Below are positions 47,113 through 55,672 of a DNA stretch of 64,000 nucleotides, in pieces. Source of the DNA: Pandoraea thiooxydans (GTDB lineage Bacteria; Pseudomonadota; Gammaproteobacteria; Burkholderiales; Burkholderiaceae); NCBI RefSeq assembly GCF_001931675.1, contig NZ_CP014839.1, forward strand, positions 1,488,001-1,552,000. Reading direction: 5' to 3'. Both the position numbers and the translations under genes were made by a program. Under the pieces are notes generated by a model that saw only the letters and a list, made by a program, of their open reading frames with translations, had not been told where the DNA came from and did no database searches. Numbering within the stretch: position 1 is the stretch's first letter; every line of letters starts with the position of its first letter.

Positions 47113-47930
47113 TCAAACCCAATCGCACCCTGCAGTCGCTCTCGCTGGGCATCGGCTTTTTGTTTCTCTATATCCCGATTCTCAGCCTGGTGGTGTATTC
47201 GTTCAACGCCTCGGAGCTGGTGACGGTATGGAGCGGCTTTTCGCTCAAGTGGTATGCCGCCATGTGGCACGACGCCGAGTTGATCAACGCCGCCTGGCTC
47301 TCGCTGAAAATCGGCTTGATGACGGCCTTCGCCTCGGTGTTCATCGGCACCTGGGCCGGCTTTGTGCTGGCCCGCATGGGGCGCTTTCGCGGCGTGACGC
47401 TCTTCAATGGACTGATCAGCGCGCCGCTGGTGATCCCGGAAGTGATTCAGGGCATTTCGCTGCTGCTGCTGTTCGTCGAGATGGGCAAGCTGCTCGGCTG
47501 GCCTTCGCAGCGCGGCATGTTCACGATCTGGATCGGTCACGTGATGCTGTGCGTCTCGTATGTGGCGATCATCGTGCAGTCGCGTCTGCGCGATCTCGAT
47601 CCGGCGTTGGAGGAGGCCGGGCTCGATCTGGGCGCCACGCCGCTGCGGGTATTCTTCAGCATCACGCTGCCGATCATCTCGCAGGCGCTTGTCTCCGGTT
47701 GGCTGCTGTCGTTCACGCTGTCGGTCGACGATGTCGTGACCTCGGCCTTTCTATCCGGGCCAGGCTCGACGACGCTGCCGCTGGTGGTTTTCTCGCGCGT
47801 GCGCCTTGGGCTGAACCCCGAAATGAACGCACTCGCGACGCTCTTCATCACCGTGGTGACGATCGGTGTGGTCGTTGCCAACCACTTCATGCAGGCGGCC
47901 GAACGCCGGCGGGTGGCGCTGGCGGTGTAA
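47109..47930 (+). CDS. potI: Polyamine ABC transporter permease
   Basis: A 273-residue permease, with EAGLDLGATPLRVFFSITLPIISQ as its EAA loop and six hydrophobic helices (start FLFLYIPILSLVVYSFN). It ends the potFGHI operon. It converges with the DUF1810 gene, 15 bases between stops. Confidence 0.93.
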   Translation: MIKPNRTLQSLSLGIGFLFLYIPILSLVVYSFNASELVTVWSGFSLKWYAAMWHDAELINAAWLSLKIGLMTAFASVFIGTWAGFVLARMGRFRGVTLFNGLISAPLVIPEVIQGISLLLLFVEMGKLLGWPSQRGMFTIWIGHVMLCVSYVAIIVQSRLRDLDPALEEAGLDLGATPLRVFFSITLPIISQALVSGWLLSFTLSVDDVVTSAFLSGPGSTTLPLVVFSRVRLGLNPEMNALATLFITVVTIGVVVANHFMQAAERRRVALAV

Positions 47931-47945
47931 CGCCGGGAGCAGGCT

Positions 47946-48386
47946 TCACGGACGGCGCGTTGCCTGCGTCAGGCGCGCCATCGTTTGTGTATCCGGCGCG
48001 CCGTCGAAGTACTTCTGCAAGGCGGCGCGAAACGGCTCGTTGTCTGCCGCCGCCTGTGAGAACAGAGTCATCGAGGAGTGAAATTTCAGGTCGTCCGGCG
48101 CGCCGAAAATCTGCATGACGGAGCGCCCTTCGATGTTGTTGACCATTTGCGTGCAGGCACGCAAGCGCTCGCCGAGCAAAGGGTGCTCGAGATAGGCGCG
48201 GGCCTCGGCGAGCGATCCGATCGCGTAGCGCTGCGCCATGAAGCTTCGCCCGAGTCCCTCGATCTGCGGGAATACGAACCACATCCAGTGACTGCGCTTG
48301 CGGCCGCCGCGCAACTCCTCGCACACCTGCTGATACACCGGATTTTGCGCCTCGACAAAACGCTTTAGATCATAAGGGTCGTCCAT
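47946..48386 (-). CDS. DUF1810-family protein
   Basis: A 146-residue soluble protein. DPYDLKRFVEAQNPVYQQVCEELRGGRKRSHWMWFVFPQIEGLGRS is the DUF1810 signature, and HPLLGERLRACT and FGAPDDLKFHSSMTLF follow. Structures of this family resemble ADP-ribosyl-binding folds, but no function is settled. ATG 48386 follows AAGGAG. Confidence 0.9.
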   Translation of the reverse strand: MDDPYDLKRFVEAQNPVYQQVCEELRGGRKRSHWMWFVFPQIEGLGRSFMAQRYAIGSLAEARAYLEHPLLGERLRACTQMVNNIEGRSVMQIFGAPDDLKFHSSMTLFSQAAADNEPFRAALQKYFDGAPDTQTMARLTQATRRP

Positions 48387-48423
48387 CTCGTGCTCCTTGC
48401 GCGTGCCGGGCCGGCTCGTTCGA

Positions 48424-48948
48424 TCAGGTGCGGCGATCCAGGCGCAGCACGTAATGGGCCTCGCCATAAAATCGGCCATCCACATGCAACGCGTCCGGCT
48501 CGATGCCGAAACACGAGAACCCGACGGCCTCGTAGAGTTGGCGTGCGCCCGTGTTGTCTGCGTTGACGCCGAGCCGCAATTGGCGCACGTCGCCCATGGC
48601 GCGGGCGTGGTCGATCACCGCGCCCAGCAGCGCCCGGCCGATACCGCGCCGGCGAAACCCCGGATCGACATACATGCCTGCCAATTGCGCACAATGCCGG
48701 ACTTTGGCGGCTTGAGGTCTCAATATCGTCACCATGCCGACCAGAGTATCGGTTCGAAATGCGCCGAATACGCACTTCGAACCGTCGGCCGCCGGCGTGA
48801 CCCGGGGGGTGATGTCGGCGAGCGTGCGGTCGCGTTCTTCGGCGAAGCTCGCGCTGAAGGCCGTCGGACTCTCCTGGAGCCCGCGCAAGCGCAGCGCCTG
48901 ATAGGTCATTGCATCATGCGAAAAAAGAGGGCGAATGTCGGTGTGCAT
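48424..48948 (-). CDS. GNAT-family N-acetyltransferase
   Basis: A 174-residue acetyltransferase: LAGMYVDPGFRRRGIGRALLGAVIDHA holds the acetyl-CoA loop (R-x-x-G-x-G) and NTGARQLYEAVGF the C-terminal motif. The substrate is unknown. ATG 48948 (MHTDIRPLF) is preferred by family start; upstream codons to 49053 are doubtful. It lies 37 bases upstream of the DUF1810 gene and probably shares its transcript. Confidence 0.87.
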   Translation of the reverse strand: MHTDIRPLFSHDAMTYQALRLRGLQESPTAFSASFAEERDRTLADITPRVTPAADGSKCVFGAFRTDTLVGMVTILRPQAAKVRHCAQLAGMYVDPGFRRRGIGRALLGAVIDHARAMGDVRQLRLGVNADNTGARQLYEAVGFSCFGIEPDALHVDGRFYGEAHYVLRLDRRT

Positions 48949-49283
48949 GTCGGGTATCGGATCGGGATGCAATTTCAACTCTCGGTGCTCGGCCCATTTT
49001 CCCTTGTCGGCAACGGGCAGGAATTCTTTTCCGCCTGTCACTGCGTACCGCAACCGCTCGTTGCGCCCGGCATCGCAGATTTATCACTTTTTGCCACTGG
49101 ACGTCGGGTCAGCATCCTCTTAGAATGCCGCATAATTTTCGTGTGAGTGGGTGCGAGTTGCGGCCGGATTTCATCTTGACTTCCGAACTCCGTCGCTCTC
49201 ATACTTAAAAAAGGGGCCCAATAAGAATAATATTCATCAGTATTGTTCCGGGTTGAAATAATTCCTCAAAAAGGAGAATTTCC
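48949..49283. other. Divergent interval GNAT gene / glnH
   Basis: 335 bases without a gene. The glnH promoter lies at 49176-49205; the rest shows no site I can name. Confidence 0.5.
49176..49205 (+). promoter_or_regulatory. Sigma-70 promoter of glnH
   Basis: TTGACT (49176-49181), 18 bases, CATACT (49200-49205). Leader of about 72 bases before the TTG start. Confidence 0.5.
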
Positions 49284-50096
49284 TTGAAAAACAAATCACT
49301 TCTTACCTCACTTGCCGCCGCGTTGATCGCTGGACTGGCTTTTTCCGTTTGCGCTACGACCGCCTCGGCGGCCGGCAAGACGTCCATCGTCGTGGGCGCG
49401 GACACCACCTTCCCGCCGTTTGAAACCGAAGTCAATGGCAAGGTGACGGGTTTCGACATCGACATGATCGAAGCCATCGCCAAAGCCGAAGGCATGACCG
49501 TCGAGATCAAGACGATGCCGTTCAACGGGATCATCCCCAGCCTGCAGGCTGGTTCGGTCGACGCCGCGGTTGCCGGCATCACGATCAAGAAGAGCCGCAT
49601 GCAGAGCGTCGACTTCAGCGATGCCTACTACAAGTCGGGCTTGTCGGTGCTGGTCAAGAAAGATTCGAAAATCAAGGATTTCGCTGATCTGAAGGGCCAC
49701 GTGGTCGCCACCAAGAAGGCTACCTCGTCGGTCGACTACATGACCAGCCACGGCATCGATCCGAATTACATCAAGCAATTCCAGGACATCGACACGGCCT
49801 ACCAGGCACTCGAAACCGGCGGTGCCGACGCCGTGGTGTTCGATAACCCGGTCAACGTGAATTTCAAGACCGCGCACCCGAACGTGAAGGTCGTGGGCCC
49901 GCTGTTGACCGGCGAATACTACGGTATCGCGGTCAGCAAGAAGGATCCGACGCTGGTCAAGAAGATCAATGACGGCCTGGCCAAGATCAAGAAGAGCGGT
50001 GAGTATCACCAACTGTTCGTGAAATACTTCGGCGGCGATGTGAGCGGCGCGGTCAATGGCGTCGAGAAGCCGGCAGCCGTGGCAGTGAGCGACTAA
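49284..50096 (+). CDS. glnH: Glutamine-type amino-acid ABC transporter, periplasmic binding protein
   Basis: A 270-residue family-3 binding protein. The signal peptide (LLTSLAAALIAGLAFSVCATTASA) is followed by GADTTFPPFETEVNGKVTGFDIDMIEAIA and VDAAVAGITIKKSRMQSVDFSDAYYKSG, both typical for GlnH/HisJ. The start is TTG at 49284, supported by AAGGAG seven bases upstream and by the signal peptide. The Pro-rich acidic tail is slightly longer than usual. A hairpin follows at 50128. Confidence 0.92.
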   Translation: MKNKSLLTSLAAALIAGLAFSVCATTASAAGKTSIVVGADTTFPPFETEVNGKVTGFDIDMIEAIAKAEGMTVEIKTMPFNGIIPSLQAGSVDAAVAGITIKKSRMQSVDFSDAYYKSGLSVLVKKDSKIKDFADLKGHVVATKKATSSVDYMTSHGIDPNYIKQFQDIDTAYQALETGGADAVVFDNPVNVNFKTAHPNVKVVGPLLTGEYYGIAVSKKDPTLVKKINDGLAKIKKSGEYHQLFVKYFGGDVSGAVNGVEKPAAVAVSD

Positions 50097-50127
50097 GCGT
50101 TCATTCATCTGCCGGGCTGGCATGACA

Positions 50128-50165
50128 AACGCGCGGTGCGGAGGTTGCACTGCGCGTTTTATTTA
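50128..50165 (+). terminator. Intercistronic hairpin between glnH and glnP
   Basis: AAACGCGCGGTGC (50128-50140) pairs with GCACTGCGCGTTT (50148-50160), 13 pairs with one G-T, followed by TATTT. Likely a partial terminator that favours glnH expression. Confidence 0.7.
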
Positions 50166-50227
50166 CGGCAGCCCGGACGACCCATGGCAACAAACCAAGT
50201 CATTGCGAGCAATATAGGCCAAGGCTT

Positions 50228-50896
50228 ATGAATGTAATCTGGCAAAACCTGCCCGTCATCCTCGACGGCTTGCGCCTGACGATTCAGTACTCTCTGGTGG
50301 CCATCGTCCTGATGGTGATCATTGGTCTGGTCGCGGCGCTGATGCGGCTGTCCCGCTTTGGCGTGCTGAACTGGATCTCCTCGGCGTACGTCGAGATCTT
50401 CCGTTCCACGCCGCTGCTGGTGCAGCTTTTCTTTATCGTGCTCGGCCTGCCGGCGATCCTGCCGGTCAACGAATGGTTCGGGCAACTGACTTATCCGATT
50501 CTGGCGGCGGCCTTGACGCTTAGCCTGAACGAGGGCGCCTACGTCACGGAAATCATTCGTGCCGGTATTCTGGGCGTCGACCGCGGCCAGAAAGAGGCGG
50601 CCTCGAGCATCGGCATGACCGGCTTCCAGACGATGCGCTACATCGTGCTGCCGCAGGCCTTCAAGCGCATGATTCCGCCGCTGGTCAATCAGGCCGCGCA
50701 AACGATCAAGGACACTTCCTTGCTGGCGCCGGTGGGTATCATCGAGCTCGTCTATAAAGGCGAAATCGTGATCGCGTCGACCTTCGCCTCGTTCAAGATC
50801 TGGGGCCTGATCGCTACCCTGTACTTCGTCATCATCTTCTCTGTATCGAAGTGCGCGTCTTATATGGAGAGGAGGCTTCAAGTTGATAAACGTTAA
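50228..50896 (+). CDS. glnP: Glutamine-type ABC transporter permease
   Basis: A 222-residue HisM/GlnP permease: [14 protein letters not shown]-like region ([22 protein letters not shown]), [31 protein letters not shown] and the EAA loop [24 protein letters not shown] precedes ATG 50228. It overlaps glnQ by 14 bases. Confidence 0.93.
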   Translation: MNVIWQNLPVILDGLRLTIQYSLVAIVLMVIIGLVAALMRLSRFGVLNWISSAYVEIFRSTPLLVQLFFIVLGLPAILPVNEWFGQLTYPILAAALTLSLNEGAYVTEIIRAGILGVDRGQKEAASSIGMTGFQTMRYIVLPQAFKRMIPPLVNQAAQTIKDTSLLAPVGIIELVYKGEIVIASTFASFKIWGLIATLYFVIIFSVSKCASYMERRLQVDKR

Positions 50897-51605
50897 GAAT
50901 CTCCATAAATCCTTCGGCCACCACGAGATCCTCAAAGGTATCGACAATCACGTGGATGCGCAGGAGGTGGTGGTCGTGATCGGCCCGTCGGGCAGCGGCA
51001 AGAGCACTTTCTTGCGTTGCCTGAATGGGCTGGAGGAAGTCACCAGCGGCGAAATCGAAATCGCCGGCATGAAACTGACCGATCCGAAGACGAACATCCA
51101 CAAGCTGCGCCAGCACGTGGGCATGGTGTTCCAGCAGTTCAATCTGTTCAAGCACCTGACGATCCTGGAAAACATCACGATCGGCCCGCGCAAGGTCAAG
51201 AAGATGTCGGTCGAAGACAGCAACAAGATCGCGCGCGAATTGCTGGCCAAGGTCGGTCTGTCGGGCAAGGAAAGCAGCTACCCCGACCAGCTCTCGGGCG
51301 GGCAGCAGCAGCGCGTGGCGATTGCCCGCGCGCTGGCCATGCAGCCTGACGTGATGCTGTTCGACGAGCCGACTTCCGCGCTCGACCCCGAAATGGTCGG
51401 CGAGGTGCTGCAGGTCATGAAGAACCTGGCGGTCGAGGGCATGACGATGGTCGTGGTCACCCACGAAATGGGCTTTGCCCGCGAAGTGGGGCATCGTGTC
51501 ATCTTCATGGACGGCGGTTACATCGTCGAAGAAGGCAAGCCGCAGGAGATTTTCTCGAATCCGCAGGCCGAACGCACGAAGAATTTTCTCGCGAAAATTC
51601 TGTAA
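50883..51605 (+). CDS. glnQ: Glutamine-type ABC transporter ATP-binding protein
   Basis: A 240-residue ATPase: [50 protein letters not shown] and [10 protein letters not shown] are all intact. The start is TTG at 50883, inside glnP, with AGGAGG about seven bases before and the family N-terminus [11 protein letters not shown] right after. A terminator hairpin follows at 51627. Confidence 0.94.
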   Translation: MINVKNLHKSFGHHEILKGIDNHVDAQEVVVVIGPSGSGKSTFLRCLNGLEEVTSGEIEIAGMKLTDPKTNIHKLRQHVGMVFQQFNLFKHLTILENITIGPRKVKKMSVEDSNKIARELLAKVGLSGKESSYPDQLSGGQQQRVAIARALAMQPDVMLFDEPTSALDPEMVGEVLQVMKNLAVEGMTMVVVTHEMGFAREVGHRVIFMDGGYIVEEGKPQEIFSNPQAERTKNFLAKIL

Positions 51606-51626
51606 GGCGATAGCCGCAACAGCCGC

Positions 51627-51660
51627 ATGACGGCCCGGGCGCAAGCGTCCGGGCCGTCAT
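51627..51660. terminator. Hairpin after glnQ, between convergent genes
   Basis: ATGACGGCCCGG (51627-51638) pairs perfectly with CCGGGCCGTCAT (51649-51660). The following bases TCGTTT are weakly T-rich. It may serve both convergent genes. Confidence 0.65.
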
Positions 51661-51694
51661 CGTTTACGCGCCGGCTTTGCGTGAATTCGCCCGC

Positions 51695-52342
51695 TCAGAT
51701 GACACCTTCCGGAAGCCTGGCATGGGCGTCGGCGCAGCACACCAGCAACTCCGCATCGCGCTTGCCGGTCGACAGATAGACATGGCCCACGGCGCTGTCG
51801 AAGTACAGGCTGTCGCCGGCTTTCAAATGAAAGACGCTGCCGGTTTCGAAGCGCAGTTCGAGCGACCCGCTCAGCACGTACACAAACTCTTCGCCGGCGT
51901 GGCGGATGTAATCGGCAAACTCGCTCATCGAGCGGGCACGGATATGGCCGCGCATCGGCACCATGCGTTTGCCGCTCAGGTCATTGGCAAGCATTCCGTA
52001 GCGATAGGTCGGTGTCTCGTAAATCACTTCTTCGCCGGCTGCGGTGAACGAGGGCTGCAACGCGCCGGTTGCCGCTTCGCGGGCGCGCCCGAAGAGTTGA
52101 TCGAATTCCAGCGTCAGCGCGTGGGCGAGGGCGGCGAATTTGTCGTAAGTCAACGCGATATCGCCGCGCTCGGCTTTCGAGATGGTCGATACCGCAATCC
52201 CCGACAGTTCGGACAATGCCGCCAACGTCAAACCGCGCGTCTTGCGCGCTTGCCGGATGCGTGCGCCCACGGTCTTGTGATCGAGCACCAATGGTGTGCC
52301 CGGGGTCGAGGAGCTCGCCCCAGGGGTGGCCGGTTTTGCCAT
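51695..52342 (-). CDS. XRE-family regulator with C-terminal cupin domain
   Basis: A 215-residue regulator: helix-turn-helix (IRQARKTRGLTLAALSELSGIAVSTISKAERGDIALTYDKFAALAHAL, about 25-75) and a cupin effector domain (IRHAGEEFVYVLSGSLELRFETGSVFHLKAGDSLYFDSAVGHVYLS), as in PuuR-like proteins. ATG 52342 is preferred to GTG 52354 by ribosome-site spacing. It is divergent from the symporter-amidase-Rid-DadA operon and probably controls it through the paired palindromes at 52368-52407. Confidence 0.92.
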   Translation of the reverse strand: MAKPATPGASSSTPGTPLVLDHKTVGARIRQARKTRGLTLAALSELSGIAVSTISKAERGDIALTYDKFAALAHALTLEFDQLFGRAREAATGALQPSFTAAGEEVIYETPTYRYGMLANDLSGKRMVPMRGHIRARSMSEFADYIRHAGEEFVYVLSGSLELRFETGSVFHLKAGDSLYFDSAVGHVYLSTGKRDAELLVCCADAHARLPEGVI

Positions 52343-52367
52343 GAGTCTTCCCACGTTGATTAGGGTT

Positions 52368-52407
52368 TTATCGTATACGAGAATTTTATTTTTCTCATAT
52401 ATGATAA
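52368..52407. promoter_or_regulatory. Twin palindromic operators of the XRE-cupin regulator
   Basis: TCGTATACGA (52371-52380) and TCATATATGA (52395-52404) are each perfect 10-base palindromes, 24 bases centre to centre. The flanks extend them into a larger inverted repeat: TTATCGTATACGAGAA faces TTCTCATATATGATAA with 14 of 16 matches. Confidence 0.65.
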
Positions 52408-52447
52408 CTCAGGTCGATTTCGCCATTACTGTTTGGGGAGCCGTATC

Positions 52448-53734
52448 GTGTCAACGCTTACCTTGGAAAAGGCCGGTCTGTCGAGGGCGAATGTGATTGC
52501 CGCGACCACGATCGGCACCGCGCTCGAGTTTTACGACTTCACGATCTACAGTTTTTTCGCAATTCAGATTGGGCAACTGTTTTTCCCGGCCGCCTCGCCA
52601 GTGAATCAGTTTCTGCTGTCGATCGCGGTGTTCGGCGTGGGGTTCGTCGTGCGCCCGCTCGGCGGTATCGTGATCGGCGCTTACGCGGATCGGGTTGGAC
52701 GCAAGAAGGCCATGGTGCTCACCATCATGCTGATGGCGCTCAGTTGCGCGATGATCGCCGGCGTGCCGCCCTATGCGTCGATCGGCATGGCCGCCCCGTT
52801 GATCGTGCTGAGCGCCCGCATCATCCAGGGCTTCGCCGCGGGAGGCGAGTTCGGCCCCGGCACGACGCTGCTGGTCGAATATGCCGACGACAACAGCCGC
52901 GCCTTCTTTGCCAGCTGGAATTTCGCCGCGTCGGCGCTGGGTCTGGTGCTGGGCGCACTGGTCGCTACCCTGGTTCATACCTCGCTTGGCAAAGCACAGG
53001 TGCTGGCGTGGGGCTGGCGCTTGCCCTTCGTGCTGGGTATCCTTGCGGCGCCTGCCGGCATGCTGATCCGGCGCCGGCTGGAGGAAACGCTGGGCGCACG
53101 CCGGGACGGCCAGGCTCACCCGCATGGCGCGCTCAAGGCAGCCCTGGGGACACACCTGAAAGTGACCCTGCTGTGCACCGTCGCAGAATTGGGCGGCTCG
53201 GTTTCGGTCTACATCGCGGCTTTCTTCCTGCATAGCTACGCAGTGCGTACGCTGCACATGAGCCCGATGGCCGGAACTGTCTCCGGAGTGGTCACGGCAT
53301 TGGTGCTGTTTATCTCCGCACCGCTTGCCGGCGTTCTTGCGGATCGCTTCAGCCGCAAGCGCGTACTCGTCGTCGCCCGCGTTATGATGCTGTTGGGCGT
53401 GTATCCGGCGTTTGCGCTGCTTGCCCGGCATCCGTCGCTGACCATGCTGTGTGCTGTTTCAGGTGTGCTTGCCCTGTTCGTTTCGGCGCAGATCGTGCCT
53501 GTGCTCGTGATGATTCCAGAACAGTTTCCCAGGCATGTGCGGGCGACCGGCATCGCACTCAGTTACGTCGTCAGCGCATCGTTTTTCGGTGGCTTTTCGC
53601 CGTTTATCGCCAGTTGGCTGGTGGCGCGCACCGGTAACCCGCTCTCGCCGGCCTGGTATGTGGCCGCCGCCTGCGCGGTCTCGCTGTTGCCGTTGATCTG
53701 GCTCAAGGACCGCACCGGCCAGTCAATTGCCTGA
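52448..53734 (+). CDS. MFS transporter of the metabolite:H+ symporter (MHS) type
   Basis: A 428-residue carrier. TIGTALEFYDFTIYSFFA (helix 1), RPLGGIVIGAYADRVGRKKAM (helix 2 to loop) and RIIQGFAAGGEFGPGTTLLVEYA mark the MHS family of organic-acid symporters (ShiA, ProP, KgtP). GTG 52448 has GGGGAG seven bases upstream. It begins the operon with amidase, Rid-family protein and DadA-like oxidase. Confidence 0.9.
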   Translation: MSTLTLEKAGLSRANVIAATTIGTALEFYDFTIYSFFAIQIGQLFFPAASPVNQFLLSIAVFGVGFVVRPLGGIVIGAYADRVGRKKAMVLTIMLMALSCAMIAGVPPYASIGMAAPLIVLSARIIQGFAAGGEFGPGTTLLVEYADDNSRAFFASWNFAASALGLVLGALVATLVHTSLGKAQVLAWGWRLPFVLGILAAPAGMLIRRRLEETLGARRDGQAHPHGALKAALGTHLKVTLLCTVAELGGSVSVYIAAFFLHSYAVRTLHMSPMAGTVSGVVTALVLFISAPLAGVLADRFSRKRVLVVARVMMLLGVYPAFALLARHPSLTMLCAVSGVLALFVSAQIVPVLVMIPEQFPRHVRATGIALSYVVSASFFGGFSPFIASWLVARTGNPLSPAWYVAAACAVSLLPLIWLKDRTGQSIA

Positions 53735-53745
53735 CAAGGAGCATG

Positions 53746-55275
53746 ATGAATCACAATGACCAACTCGTGGCCCTCTCGGCCGTTGAACTGCGCCGGCTGA
53801 TCGGTAACAGGCAGATTTCGCCGGTCGAGCTGCTGGAGGCTTGCATCGAGCGCATCGAAGCCGTCAACCCGGCCATCAATGCGATTACCGCGACCTGTTA
53901 CCCGCAGGCACGCGAGGCTGCCCGCGCCGCCGAGCGGGCGGTCCTGGCGGGCGAGCCGCTGGGCCTGCTGCACGGGCTGCCGCTGGGCGTCAAGGATCTG
54001 GAGGACACGGCCGGCCTGTTGACCACCTACGGCTCGCCATCGGCGCGCGGGCATGTGCCGCAACGCGACGTGGTGCTGGTCGAGCGCCTGCGCGCGGCCG
54101 GCGCCGTGCTGGTGGCCAAGACCAATGTGCCCGAGCTGGGTGCGGGCGCCAACACGCGCAACCCGGTGTGGGGCGCGACCGGCAATCCGTTCGATCCGGA
54201 GTTGAACGCCGGCGGATCGTCGGGCGGCTCGGCCGCCGCACTGGCCTGCGATATGCTGCCGGTGTGCACGGGGTCGGACACCGGCGGATCGTTACGCATC
54301 CCGGCTTCGAAATGCGGCGTGGTGGGCTTTCGCCCATCGCCCGGACTCGTGCCGAACTCGCGCCGGCTGCTGGGTTGGACGCCGATCTCGGTGGTCGGGC
54401 CGATGGGCCGCACGGTGGCCGATACGAGCCTGCAACTGGCCGCCACCGCCGGCATCTCGGCCGGCGATCCGCTGAGCCATGAAATCGATCCACGGCAGTT
54501 CATGCCGCCGGCGCCAGTCGACCTGGGTACCTTGCGCGTCGGCTGGACGCTGGACTTCGACAACTGCGATGTCGACGAGCGTATCGGCGCATTGTTCCGC
54601 GAACGCATGGCGGCGATCAAGCCGATGTTTCGCGCGTGCGACGAAGTACGCTTCGAACTGGGCGACGTGCATCGCTGCTTCGACGTGCTGCGCGCGGAGA
54701 GTTTCGTCGCCGGGCTGCGCGACGCGTATGCGCGCGACCCCGGCGCGCTCGGGCCGAATACACGGGCCAATTATGAGATGGGCGCGGCGATGACGCTGGC
54801 CGACAGCGCCTGGGCGCAAGCCGAGCAAACCAGGATCTTCCAGCGTTTTCAGTCGGTGTATGCCGACTATGACGTAATCATTTCACCGACCACGCCGGTC
54901 TCGCCGTTTCCGTGGCGCGAATTGTATGCGGCGCAGATCAACGGGCGCGCCCAGGAAAATTACTATCGCTGGCTGGCGCTGACCTATATCGTCACGCTGA
55001 CGACGCATCCGGCCATCACCATTCCGTGCGGTGTCGATCAATCGGGCATGCCGTTCAGCCTGCAGATCGTCGGCCCGTTCCGCGGCGACCGCAAGACACT
55101 GGGCGTCGCTCATGCGATGGAGCAAGCCTTCGAAGCATCGGCGGCGCTGCGCCGGCCCCGACCCGACCTCGCCAAACTCACGCAACCGACGCCAGCGCTC
55201 AAATCGATCGTTACGGCGCCGCCGATCTTCGACGCCGGCGCGACCGATCCGGGTCTGGGCAAGGCGGCGCTCTAA
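53746..55275 (+). CDS. Amidase-signature family hydrolase
   Basis: A 509-residue amidase with Lys (GVKDLED, about 83), cis-Ser (GGSSGGS, about 157) and nucleophile Ser (SDTGGSLRIP, about 181). Two ATG codons lie in a row (53743, 53746); the second has the better spacing from AGGAG. The gene begins 11 bases after the symporter stop. It may free an amino acid or amine from an amide that DadA then oxidises; inferred from position. Confidence 0.92.
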   Translation: MNHNDQLVALSAVELRRLIGNRQISPVELLEACIERIEAVNPAINAITATCYPQAREAARAAERAVLAGEPLGLLHGLPLGVKDLEDTAGLLTTYGSPSARGHVPQRDVVLVERLRAAGAVLVAKTNVPELGAGANTRNPVWGATGNPFDPELNAGGSSGGSAAALACDMLPVCTGSDTGGSLRIPASKCGVVGFRPSPGLVPNSRRLLGWTPISVVGPMGRTVADTSLQLAATAGISAGDPLSHEIDPRQFMPPAPVDLGTLRVGWTLDFDNCDVDERIGALFRERMAAIKPMFRACDEVRFELGDVHRCFDVLRAESFVAGLRDAYARDPGALGPNTRANYEMGAAMTLADSAWAQAEQTRIFQRFQSVYADYDVIISPTTPVSPFPWRELYAAQINGRAQENYYRWLALTYIVTLTTHPAITIPCGVDQSGMPFSLQIVGPFRGDRKTLGVAHAMEQAFEASAALRRPRPDLAKLTQPTPALKSIVTAPPIFDAGATDPGLGKAAL

Positions 55276-55296
55276 ACATCCTTATCGAGGAATCTC

Positions 55297-55662
55297 GTGA
55301 CTAGCGAAATCATTCGTATCCAAACCAGCGCGCGCATGAGTCAGGTGGTCATCGCCAACGGTTTCGTGCACCTGGCGGGGCAGGTCCCCGATGCAGCCGG
55401 CTGTTCGGTGACCGAGCAGACCAATGAGGTGCTCGCGCGCATCGATGCCTTGCTGGCCTTGGCAGGCGTCGACAAAACGAAACTTGTCAGCGCAAGCATC
55501 TGGCTGTCGGATCCCAAACATTTCGCGGACTTCAACGCGGCCTGGGAAGCCTGGGTGCCGTCCGGCCATGCGCCTGTGCGCGCCTGCGTGCAAGCACTGC
55601 TGATGAAGCCGGGCTGCGACGTGGAAGTTGCCGTGACGGCGCTCGCTGCGAATGCAACGTAG
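55297..55662 (+). CDS. Rid-family (YjgF/YER057c) protein lacking the RidA Glu
   Basis: A 121-residue Rid-fold protein: HLAGQVPD, TNEVLARIDALLALAGVDKTKLVSASIWLSD and PVRACVQALLM. The conserved Arg is kept (PVRACV), but the Glu that activates water in RidA is Ala here (VEVAVTA against IEIEAIA). So it belongs to another Rid group and may not deaminate enamines quickly. GTG 55297 follows GAGGAA. Confidence 0.88.
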   Translation: MTSEIIRIQTSARMSQVVIANGFVHLAGQVPDAAGCSVTEQTNEVLARIDALLALAGVDKTKLVSASIWLSDPKHFADFNAAWEAWVPSGHAPVRACVQALLMKPGCDVEVAVTALAANAT

Positions 55663-55672
55663 CGGGGTGCCA

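Noticed and set aside
50235-50263. TGTAAT followed by CGTC inside the start of glnP
   Set aside because: The spacer is 15, not 16, the site lies within coding sequence of an ABC operon with its own promoter, and the spacer does not resemble the three cluster promoters.
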